DNA from: an uncultured Clostridia bacterium
GTDB lineage: Bacteria > Bacillota_A > Clostridia > Peptostreptococcales > Anaerovoracaceae
Direction of reading: 5' to 3'
DNA: 5,241 nucleotides
Assembly: GCA_946645735.1 (NCBI GenBank)
Contig: CAMPCK010000086.1
Location: 1-5,241, forward strand
Shown here: positions 1-5,182 of the stretch, piece after piece
Numbering within the stretch: position 1 is the stretch's first letter
Layout of the letters: every line of letters begins with the position of its first letter
Notes under the pieces: generated by a model
What the model saw: the letters and a program-made list of their open reading frames with translations, nothing else
Told to the model about the DNA's origin: nothing
Databases searched by the model: none
Position numbers and translations under genes: made by a program

Positions 1-170
1 GCCGATGGCACTTCTAGTGAGCACTGTTGCAAAATAATTGCACACCAGGGGAGCCTACGTCCTTTTTAGTTAGTAATACCTATTATAATGCAAAGAACCT
101 GCGCAGGACATTCCGCCAAACCCCAATTTATCGGGATGACGAGGGGTGTTACATTTTGCGATATAACAAT
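1..170. other. Left-edge stretch with no supportable gene
   Basis: No frame on either strand gives a protein with a ribosome site or a recognisable family. The plus-strand open frame starting near base 27 has no Shine-Dalgarno site, reads an unconvincing protein and runs through the terminator hairpin at 171-200, so I treat it as chance. A self-complementary TATAAT-like stretch (ATTATAAT, 82-89) gives a possible -10 box on either strand, but neither orientation has a matching -35 box. A 10-base palindrome, CCTGCGCAGG, lies at 98-107. The gene to the left of the window could end just outside it. Confidence 0.5.
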
Positions 171-200
171 AAAAAACCACCGGCATGTGACCGGTGGTTT
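171..200 (-). terminator. Intrinsic terminator of the serine protease gene
   Basis: Perfect 10-base-pair stem AAACCACCGG (174-183) with CCGGTGGTTT (191-200), around a 7-base loop. Read on the minus strand, the stem begins 13 bases after the protease stop codon and is followed by TTTTTT (171-176 on the other strand), the classic rho-independent arrangement. On the plus strand the bases after the stem are only moderately T-rich, so it may act weakly in both directions. Its main job is to end leftward transcription. Confidence 0.88.
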
Positions 201-213
201 CTTGTATCTTCAG

Positions 214-1107
214 TTATTCTTCGTAGTATTTTACGCCCTGGCTTCTGAGGTATTCCTTTAGGACATCCACGTGGACGCAGTGGCCTACGTGAAGGAAGGG
301 CTGGTTGTTTATTACCTGCTGTCTTCCGTTGATCTGCATGTGCTCGTTTATCATGTCGAAGCCCAGGTGCAGGTGCTTTGTTAAGGACTGCATTCCGTAG
401 ATTATGCCATTTTCATCGAAGAGGGGACCGCCGCTCTGACCTCGGAGACCGGGAGTGCTGAGCTCGATTCCCACGAGCTTTCCGTCCTTGTCGGCAACGC
501 CTCTTGTGTACATGCCGTCAATGGGGAATCTGGGGGTCGTGGGTCTTCCGCTGTTATCCCAGACGATATCCTCGTGCTCTTCATCATATCTGTAATCCTT
601 GAATTCAGGGAAGGGGAAACCAAGTCGTACCAGATAATCGCCGGGACGGATCTTTGAACTGTCCTTGGCGAAAACAGCGTGACCGTGGTAAAGAGTTTTG
701 TCAAAATCCCTGAAGTGGAGAAGCGCTATATCGTATTCCGGGTGAACGTTTATATCAATCTTGAATCCGTCGGTGAAGGTCACGCAGTCCGGGAACTGCA
801 CCTTCATCTGGCAGACCTTCTTGGGGCCGAATTCATACTTTTGCTCGAGACTTCTTGTGAGGACCTTTGCCTTGGGGCTTCCGATTATCTCATTGAGGCC
901 TGCCCTGAAATGGCCGTATCTGTCGTTGATCTTATCAGCTGCGATTATCTCGTTTGCCACGTGCTTGCAGGTGAGGGCCCAGCCTTCATCGTTAACAAAA
1001 AACATGGTGGCGCAGCCGGGAGTTACAGCTGTATCCTTGTATAATCTTGATATTATTTTAATGGGGCGGGTGAAGCCGCCGACCTTTTCTATGGCGTCTG
1101 CAAACAT
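214..1107 (-). CDS. Trypsin-like serine protease (chymotrypsin fold, no signal peptide)
   Basis: Encodes 297 residues with the S1/Trypsin_2 type fold. In this numbering the catalytic triad is His49 (TCKHVA), Asp126 (EYDIALLHF) and Ser225 in GLRGQSGGPLFDENG, the nucleophile loop with its oxyanion glycine. The His to Asp to Ser order and the GxSGGPL motif match the HtrA/trypsin clan. Unlike HtrA it has no N-terminal signal or membrane anchor and no room for a PDZ domain: about 70 residues follow the active serine. It is therefore probably cytoplasmic. Start choice: an ATG also lies at 1113, but the AAGGAG at 1115-1120 is only 1 base from it and an ideal 7 bases from the ATG at 1107, so I start at 1107. 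It appears to be a single-gene unit with its own promoter and terminator, divergent from the cysteine-cluster gene. Substrate unknown. The protease assignment is firm; the biological role is not. Confidence 0.9.
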   Translation of the reverse strand: MFADAIEKVGGFTRPIKIISRLYKDTAVTPGCATMFFVNDEGWALTCKHVANEIIAADKINDRYGHFRAGLNEIIGSPKAKVLTRSLEQKYEFGPKKVCQMKVQFPDCVTFTDGFKIDINVHPEYDIALLHFRDFDKTLYHGHAVFAKDSSKIRPGDYLVRLGFPFPEFKDYRYDEEHEDIVWDNSGRPTTPRFPIDGMYTRGVADKDGKLVGIELSTPGLRGQSGGPLFDENGIIYGMQSLTKHLHLGFDMINEHMQINGRQQVINNQPFLHVGHCVHVDVLKEYLRSQGVKYYEE

Positions 1108-1114
1108 GGTCATG

Positions 1115-1120
1115 CTCCTT
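1115..1120 (-). promoter_or_regulatory. Ribosome binding site that decides the protease start
   Basis: AAGGAG on the minus strand. It is 7 bases from the ATG at 1107 but only 1 base from the in-frame ATG at 1113, too close for normal initiation. This favours the shorter protein beginning MFADAIEK. Confidence 0.75.
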
Positions 1121-1147
1121 TTAAGGGTTTAATTAACTGTATACAAT

Positions 1148-1176
1148 ATTATATCACATCCGGCTTTACCTGGAAA
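1148..1176 (-). promoter_or_regulatory. Sigma-A promoter for the serine protease gene
   Basis: On the minus strand the -10 box is a perfect TATAAT (1148-1153) extended by TG one base upstream (TGATATAAT, 1148-1156). A TTTCCA -35 box (1171-1176, 4 of 6 to TTGACA) sits at a 17-base spacing. Transcription would start near 1141, giving a leader of about 34 bases before the ATG at 1107. It is back to back with the promoter of the neighbouring plus-strand gene, with 14 bases between the two -35 boxes. Confidence 0.7.
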
Positions 1177-1190
1177 CCTTGAAATGTATT

Positions 1191-1219
1191 TGGACAAAAG
1201 ACCTGCGGTATGATATATT
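1191..1219 (+). promoter_or_regulatory. Sigma-A promoter for the cysteine-cluster gene
   Basis: TGGACA (1191-1196, 5 of 6 to consensus), a 17-base spacer, then TATATT (1214-1219) with an extended TG at 1211-1212. The predicted start is near 1226, leaving a short leader of about 14 bases before the ATG at 1240. The only ribosome site is a weak GAGG at 1229-1232, so translation may be modest. Confidence 0.65.
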
Positions 1220-1239
1220 TGACCTGACGAGGTACGAAT

Positions 1240-1809
1240 ATGAAATCAACACTTACAAAAGAACAATACAAAAGAATTTATGATCTTCTTAACAGCTGCG
1301 AGCTTCTGGACTATGACTGCGGCAAGTTTTGCAATGCTGCCTGCTGCACCGTAAGCCGGGAGTATAGTGAAGATGATATGGGAATATACCTTCTTCCGGG
1401 AGAAGAACAGCTCCTTGAAGAAGAGGACAAGAAGTGGCTTGATATAAGGGTAAGCCAGGCAGAGGACCACGACCTTCCTGAATCCTGGAAGGGTGATGTG
1501 TATTTCATCCGCTGCAAGACTCCGCCGATTTGTCCGAGAGAGAAGAGACCCATCCAGTGCAGGACCTTTCCTCTTGCTCCTCACATTGATTCAGAAGGGG
1601 AGCTCACCCTTATATATAACGATCTGGAACTTCCCTATGAATGTCCGCTCATTGAAGAGGAGATCCCTCTTAATGATGACTTCGTGGATAAGACTCTTGA
1701 AGCCTGGGAAATTCTTATTGAAGATCCTCTTATCTATGACCTGGTGAAACTTGATTCAGAAGAAAGAGAAAGCTCCTTTACGGAGCTTATGGATAAACTT
1801 GGTATTTAA
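1240..1809 (+). CDS. YkgJ-type cysteine-cluster protein
   Basis: A 189-residue soluble, acidic protein. Its signature is a set of conserved-looking cysteines: Cys27, Cys31, Cys35-Cys36 (CGKFCNAACC), then Cys92, Cys98 and Cys107 in the stretch RCKTPPICPREKRPIQCR, and Cys135 in ECP. The C-x3-C-x3-CC opening and the later C-x8-C-R-T-F-P segment with RP before the cysteine resemble the YkgJ/UPF0153 family, thought to bind a metal (zinc or iron-sulphur), though the exact chemistry is not established. The N-terminal 25 residues look helical, and the C-terminal 50 are acidic and helical without cysteines. The ATG at 1240 is preceded by GAGG at 1229-1232 (7-base gap). It is transcribed alone and converges on the transporter gene 19 bases downstream. 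Function unknown; the family assignment is by motif only. Confidence 0.82.
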   Translation: MKSTLTKEQYKRIYDLLNSCELLDYDCGKFCNAACCTVSREYSEDDMGIYLLPGEEQLLEEEDKKWLDIRVSQAEDHDLPESWKGDVYFIRCKTPPICPREKRPIQCRTFPLAPHIDSEGELTLIYNDLELPYECPLIEEEIPLNDDFVDKTLEAWEILIEDPLIYDLVKLDSEERESSFTELMDKLGI

Positions 1810-1828
1810 TTATTGGTTTATTAATCAA

Positions 1829-2701
1829 CTATAGGTTGAGAAGCACCAGAGCCAGCAAAATCATGGTGATCCCTGCATACTGCTTCTTTGTGGGGCGCTC
1901 TTTAAAGAGCAGGGTGCTCACCAGCATGACGAGGACGATGGTTCCCGTGCTGAAAATGGGGTACACGAGAAAGGACGGAAGCCTTTCAAGGGAACCCAGA
2001 AGGAAGAATGATGAATAGTAATTGGGAACTCCTACGGCAATACCTGCCAGGAGTTCTTTTAATATGATTTTTTTGCCTGTATTACGGTATTCAATATATG
2101 AGAGGACCAGAGTTATGATGCAGGCAATGGTGAATACGAAGAAGATATATACTCTGTCATCCTCAGGGTGTCCCGTGTGCTCAAAGACCTTGGCCATGGA
2201 ATCTGCTGATCCGTTTGCAAGGAAGGTCAGTATGAGAAGAGCAAAGGAATAGGTTGCAGGGGAAGCAGCTTTTTCAAGAGACTCAGTCTTCTTGTCTGAT
2301 GGAAGGTTGATGACGACAAGGGCTACCAGGGCTACAAGGATTCCCACAACCTGCACAGCTTCAGGCTTCTCTCCGAAGACCACGAGGCTCATGGCGAGAG
2401 GCACCATGACCCCCAGCTTTCCGAAGGCTGATGTAAGGGTGGCTCCGTTAGCTTTTATGCTTGCCTGCATGAGGACGAGGCCCGCTACAAAAAAGAATCC
2501 GCCCACAAATCCACAGATCCTTGCTGCGGAGGATGATCCGGCGATGGCACCCGGGTCTCCCATCATTAAGAGAGACACGACAATACAGGTCAGGTAGTTT
2601 CCGAGGATGATACCGTATCGGTTTCCTTCCTGAGCTCTGAAATATTTAAGTACAAGTGCTATGGCTGCACTGGAAAGAACAGCCAGAAGTAAAAATATCA
2701 T
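1829..2701 (-). CDS. EamA/DMT-superfamily transporter
   Basis: A 290-residue integral membrane protein with about ten hydrophobic helices, the size and layout of drug/metabolite transporters. The internal duplication typical of the superfamily shows as two matching segments: FGEKPEAVQVVGILVAL near residue 109 and FKERPTKKQYAGITMILLAL near residue 266, each at the start of the last helix of its half. A charged linker (about residues 134-148) divides the halves. Members move small molecules such as amino acids, nucleosides, sugars or drugs, usually with a proton or by exchange; the substrate here cannot be read from sequence. Its ATG overlaps the stop of the upstream gene by 4 bases (ATGA, 2698-2701). 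A GGGAG lies about 10 bases before the ATG, inside the upstream gene. It is the last gene of a three-gene operon. No clear terminator follows. Confidence 0.87.
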   Translation of the reverse strand: MIFLLLAVLSSAAIALVLKYFRAQEGNRYGIILGNYLTCIVVSLLMMGDPGAIAGSSSAARICGFVGGFFFVAGLVLMQASIKANGATLTSAFGKLGVMVPLAMSLVVFGEKPEAVQVVGILVALVALVVINLPSDKKTESLEKAASPATYSFALLILTFLANGSADSMAKVFEHTGHPEDDRVYIFFVFTIACIITLVLSYIEYRNTGKKIILKELLAGIAVGVPNYYSSFFLLGSLERLPSFLVYPIFSTGTIVLVMLVSTLLFKERPTKKQYAGITMILLALVLLNL

Positions 2702-3213
2702 TTATCGTTTTCTCCCTTATCGGTCTGAGCATTTTTTAAGTCCAAAAGGATCATTATTATGAAGACTGCCCTTAAGATTATGCAGAAGGCTGCCTGGGGA
2801 AGGCCGAAGACAGCGTTGAAGTGCAGGGGTATCAGGCAGATCATGGTGTCGATAATGATGAGCGCAAGTAATATTTTGCGCCATCTTACGGCGTGGTCAG
2901 TGCTTTCCCTGAAGACTTTGTTTCCAATAATGCCAAGAACGAGGGCGAAGGCCAGGGCAATGAACAGAAATGCCACTTCGTGTCCTGTCCTGACATAAAG
3001 AAGGGAAAGCCCGAGGGTAAGAAGCCTCGGAAGAGCGGCGATACCCATATCAAAGAGAACTGAGAATACGCCGGGCTTAAGAAGCACCGCCATGTGGCCT
3101 GAAGCGATGAATATGTAGGGTACCAGAAGAAGGGCACCCGCCTGGATGATCCTTATTACGAGATCAGCTCCCGTGAGGACTCTTCTGAAGTCGGTTCCGA
3201 ATCTTATTCTCAT
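2698..3213 (-). CDS. Small multi-pass membrane protein of unknown family
   Basis: A 171-residue very hydrophobic protein with about five membrane segments: residues 18-37, 54-73, 79-99, 113-132 and 140-158. The N-terminus is basic (RIRFGTDFRR) and the C-terminus is hydrophilic and charged. I do not recognise the family. Translation is well supported: a near-perfect AGGAGGTGA (3218-3226) lies just upstream, with the AGGAGG core 7 bases from the ATG. The ATG overlaps the stop of the preceding gene (ATGA, 3210-3213), and its own stop overlaps the transporter start in the same way. It is the middle gene of the operon. A partner role for the transporter or the anchored first protein is an inference from position only. 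Confidence 0.8.
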   Translation of the reverse strand: MRIRFGTDFRRVLTGADLVIRIIQAGALLLVPYIFIASGHMAVLLKPGVFSVLFDMGIAALPRLLTLGLSLLYVRTGHEVAFLFIALAFALVLGIIGNKVFRESTDHAVRWRKILLALIIIDTMICLIPLHFNAVFGLPQAAFCIILRAVFIIMILLDLKNAQTDKGENDK

Positions 3214-3845
3214 TCCTTCACCTCCTCGAGAGTGCGCTCGATGAAGCGGGAATCGAAGGTGTCGGTCTTGGCGCTCTTGTCCTTAAGGCTGTAGACTTCT
3301 TCTCCTGTAGAAGGATCAAGATACACAACCACCGCGCTGTTGTCATCGGTTCTGATGTCGGGAGAGGCCATGCTGTAGAACTTGATAAGCGAGTTGTTTC
3401 TCGGAGCGTTGGAGGGCATGATGTAGCCCTTCATGAGGACCAGCTCTCCTGACTTGCATCTTCCTCTTAGTATGGTGTCCTTGTAAAGAATCTCCTTTTC
3501 AAAGGTATTGAGGTCTATCTTAACAAGATTGCAGAGGATGAGCCCCAGGTCTGTACCGGTATATTCGTTTATGTAGAGACTGTCGCCGTCTGCAATGGCT
3601 CCCCAGTCATAGCCGTAGTTTCCTTCCATGACAAGGGTGTGGGAGTTTTCGTTTCCCCTGTAGATGCCGCTGGGCTCCAGTGATGAGTATCTTATGGAAA
3701 GATCCGTACCCTCTATGTTATAGAAGTCGTTCACAGGAAGACGGTCTGCCATGTTTACCAGCTTGATGGTAAAAAACAGACCTATGGCTGCGAATATCAT
3801 GACCACTATGAGGAGGGCATTCATTGTAAACTTAGTGTTATTCAA
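3210..3845 (-). CDS. Membrane-anchored protein with extracytoplasmic domain, unknown function
   Basis: A short N-terminal tail is followed by one membrane helix (NALLIVVMIFAAIGLFFTIK) and then about 170 mostly polar residues, predicted outside the cell. The outer part is rich in short beta-strand-like stretches separated by turns (for example DGDSLYINEY, NLVKIDLNTFEKEILYKD, VVYLDPSTGEEVYSL). The strand pattern 'I-D-x-N-T-x-E-K-E-I-L' recalls a beta-propeller blade, but the domain is too small for a full propeller and I do not recognise a family. Start choice: the longest frame begins at an ATG at 3878 with no ribosome site. A TTG at 3845 has GAAAGG 9 bases upstream and leaves a leader of about 39 bases from the likely promoter, so I favour TTG (211 residues). 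It is the first gene of the three-gene operon and overlaps the next by 4 bases. Confidence 0.72.
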   Translation of the reverse strand: MNNTKFTMNALLIVVMIFAAIGLFFTIKLVNMADRLPVNDFYNIEGTDLSIRYSSLEPSGIYRGNENSHTLVMEGNYGYDWGAIADGDSLYINEYTGTDLGLILCNLVKIDLNTFEKEILYKDTILRGRCKSGELVLMKGYIMPSNAPRNNSLIKFYSMASPDIRTDDNSAVVVYLDPSTGEEVYSLKDKSAKTDTFDSRFIERTLEEVKE

Positions 3846-3854
3846 AGCTAAATA

Positions 3855-3860
3855 CCTTTC
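3855..3860 (-). promoter_or_regulatory. Ribosome binding site favouring a TTG start at 3845
   Basis: GAAAGG on the minus strand, 9 bases before the TTG at 3843-3845. The upstream in-frame ATG (3876-3878) is preceded by an AT-rich stretch with no Shine-Dalgarno match. Confidence 0.5.
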
Positions 3861-3890
3861 TTTTAGCGTGATTATCATATTAACAGATTC

Positions 3891-3919
3891 ATTTTAACAG
3901 TACCGCGAGATATATACAA
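3891..3919 (-). promoter_or_regulatory. Possible promoter of the three-gene membrane operon
   Basis: On the minus strand TAAAAT (3891-3896) with an extended TG (TGTTAAAAT) would serve as the -10 box. At a 17-base spacing the -35 is only TTGTAT (3914-3919, 3 of 6), so recognition would lean on the extended -10. The predicted start is near 3884, almost on top of the ATG at 3878, which again favours the TTG start at 3845. Confidence 0.4.
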
Positions 3920-3941
3920 GTATGAGAAATGAACAAATTGT

Positions 3942-3970
3942 TTTACAACTGTACTGACATAGGTTAAAAT
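3942..3970 (+). promoter_or_regulatory. Sigma-A promoter of the YwaF-like gene
   Basis: TTTACA (3942-3947, 5 of 6) and TAAAAT (3965-3970, 5 of 6) at the ideal 17-base spacing. Transcription would start near 3977, leaving a leader of about 24 bases that holds the AGGAGG site. The palindrome AACAAATTGTT (3932-3942) touches the upstream edge of the -35 box and could be an operator, but it is short. Confidence 0.7.
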
Positions 3971-4000
3971 ATGAACAAGGATATTTAGGAGGAATTAGAT

Positions 4001-4786
4001 ATGAATAACAGAGGGGATTTTTTAGTTATAAGGCCTTTTAACGGCGTTTTCATTGGAATATTCGCAGTGCTCATTGCCTTGATGGTACTGGCAGCGGTCA
4101 TTCTTAAGGATAAAAGTCTGAAAGCTAAAAAGGCAGTACTGGTCACGGCAAGTCTTTTGACTCTGGCGGGATTTTTTGTATACAAATATTATCTTTCCAT
4201 AGATGTTGACTATAACGATCTTATGGTTAACAGGGGAGGATTCAACTGGTGGAACGAGCTGCCGCTTCAGCTCTGCAATATCAATATGATACTGATCCCC
4301 ATCGCTGTGCTTCTCCACAAGAAAGAGCTTCTGGCCTTCTGCTTCTTCGTAGGACCCATCGGGGCACTCATGGCTTTATGCATGCCTCTTGCAGAGTTTG
4401 ACGGCTACTCAATACTGCTTCCCAGGATGCTGGGCTACTACGGCACGCATTTCCTTATCGTGATAGAAGGGTGGAGCATAGGAGCTTTCGGACTGTACAG
4501 GCCGAGGTTCAAGGATTTTCCGAAGATAGTTTTTGCGATGTTCGCTGTATCTTTTTCAGTGTTCATGATAAACATGATCATGCGCTGGACCGGGATCTTC
4601 CCCAGAGCAAACTATTTTTACTCAGTTGAGACGGAAGGAAACTTCCTCCTTGAGATCTTCCACAAGTGGATCCCCGTGCCGTATCTCTACCTTATGCCGA
4701 GCATAGTGATACTACTTGCCTATATGACCATAGTGACCCTTGGCTTCAATATTTTCTGCAAAAAATCCAAGGACCAGGATGAGTGA
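4001..4786 (+). CDS. YwaF/TIGR02206-like integral membrane protein
   Basis: A 261-residue polytopic membrane protein with about seven helices. The loop before the third helix carries NELPLQLCNINM (residues 85-96), and later come YYGTHFLIV with His150 and a downstream N-x-Y pattern (RANYFY near residue 205) followed by a PVPYLYLMPS segment. This series (LPLxLC, a mid-protein TH, then NY and a proline-aromatic segment before the last helix) matches my memory of the YwaF/TIGR02206 membrane family, whose function is not established. The short C-terminal tail is charged (KKSKDQDE) and probably cytoplasmic. Translation signals are strong: AGGAGG at 3987-3992, 8 bases before the ATG. It is a single-gene unit with its own promoter and terminator, divergent from the membrane operon. 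The family is by motif only; the membrane topology is firm. Confidence 0.82.
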   Translation: MNNRGDFLVIRPFNGVFIGIFAVLIALMVLAAVILKDKSLKAKKAVLVTASLLTLAGFFVYKYYLSIDVDYNDLMVNRGGFNWWNELPLQLCNINMILIPIAVLLHKKELLAFCFFVGPIGALMALCMPLAEFDGYSILLPRMLGYYGTHFLIVIEGWSIGAFGLYRPRFKDFPKIVFAMFAVSFSVFMINMIMRWTGIFPRANYFYSVETEGNFLLEIFHKWIPVPYLYLMPSIVILLAYMTIVTLGFNIFCKKSKDQDE

Positions 4787-4801
4787 TCATAAAGCATAAA
4801 T

Positions 4802-4823
4802 GCCCCTGCGATGCAGGGGCTTT
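4802..4823 (+). terminator. Terminator hairpin after the YwaF-like gene
   Basis: Perfect 8-base-pair GC-rich stem GCCCCTGC (4802-4809) and GCAGGGGC (4813-4820) around a 3-base loop, starting 15 bases after the stop codon. The T-run is short (TTT, then AGGTTTG), so termination may be incomplete and some transcription could enter the repeat array downstream. With the AAA before the stem it could also act in the other direction. Confidence 0.7.
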
Positions 4824-4847
4824 AGGTTTGCTTCAGATGGGTGAAAG

Positions 4848-4879
4848 CGGCCACGCAAACCGGGGTCTGTGTGGGGCCG
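4848..4879. repeat. Imperfect hairpin in the first array unit
   Basis: CGGCCACGCA (4848-4857) can pair with TGTGT (4868-4872) and GGCCG (4875-4879), with one G-T pair and a 2-base GG bulge, around a 10-base loop. The outer arm runs into box C. ATTTTTATG follows, so on the plus strand it could pass for a poor second terminator. Confidence 0.4.
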
Positions 4880-4939
4880 TCGACATTTTTATGATTATAG
4901 AGCCTTTTGGTCGATAATTTGCCTATTTATATTGATTTA

Positions 4940-4975
4940 TCCACCAAACAGATGATAATGTGGCTGTTTCGTCGA
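4940..4975. repeat. Inverted repeat joining boxes B and C, second unit
   Basis: TCCACCAAACAG (4940-4951) and CTGTTTCGTCGA (4964-4975) are complementary at 10 of 12 positions around a 12-base loop. Both mismatches are C opposite C, and the inner six pairs are perfect. Confidence 0.6.
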
Positions 4976-5027
4976 AAATTTGCAGGAAAACTCAGAAACG
5001 GTCGATATTTAACTATAAACTAAAGAA

Positions 5028-5069
5028 TTGTCCACCAAATCCCCTGAAAAACAGCAGTTCCGTGGACAA
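5028..5069. repeat. Inverted repeat joining boxes B and C, third unit
   Basis: TTGTCCAC (5028-5035) and GTGGACAA (5062-5069) are perfectly complementary over 8 bases, with 26 bases between. It sits at the same place in its unit as the inverted repeat at 4940-4975, though the paired bases differ, which suggests that pairing or two-fold symmetry is kept. Confidence 0.6.
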
Positions 5070-5182
5070 AAGTTAATATTACATCTAAAAAGATAGATAT
5101 TTTTTACAATTCCAGTAAAATGTCCACCGTGCGCTGAAGCATAAAACAAGCCACCGACAAACCCCGATCTGTTGAGCAGGGT

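Larger units (their letters stand above)
4819..5182. repeat. Degenerate tandem array, four units of about 91 bases with three boxes each
   Basis: The boxes recur in a fixed order. Box A: GTCGATAATTTGC (4910), GTCGATATTTAAC (5001), weak ATAGATATTTTTT (5093). Box B: ATCCACCAAACAG (4939), GTCCACCAAATCC (5030), GTCCACCGTGCGC (5122), weak GGCCACGCAAACC (4849). Box C: GTCGACATTTTTA (4879), GTCGAAAATTTGC (4971), GTGGACAAAAGTT (5062), weak ACCGACAAACCCC (5153). Spacings between equivalent boxes are 91 for A; 90, 91 and 92 for B; and 92, 91 and 91 for C. Neighbouring boxes sit 29-32 bases apart. The sequence between boxes is not conserved. No gene lies here: the 68-residue minus-strand open frame across 5009-5215 has no ribosome site. 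The boxes look like sites kept by selection or by repeat decay. Function unknown. Confidence 0.65.

Noticed and set aside
84..89. TATAAT as a promoter at the left edge
   Set aside because: No -35 box at 16-18 bases on either strand, no TG extension and no gene downstream on the plus strand.
27..248. Plus-strand open frame of 73 residues at the left edge
   Set aside because: No ribosome site, and it crosses the protease terminator and the end of the protease gene on the other strand.
1191..1200. TGGACAAAAG shared between the promoter at 1191 and the array box at 5063
   Set aside because: A chance 10-base match between two places is expected in a window of this size, and the promoter copy is explained as a -35 box.
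1825..1839. TCAAC-TATAG-GTTGA hairpin between the convergent genes as a shared terminator
   Set aside because: Only 5 base pairs, half AT, with no T-run on either side. The 19-base gap between the stop codons shows no convincing terminator.
4819..5182. CRISPR array, suggested by boxes about 30 bases apart
   Set aside because: The recurring boxes are about 9-13 bases, differ from each other and are partly inverted relative to one another. CRISPR repeats are longer and nearly identical, and no cas gene is present.
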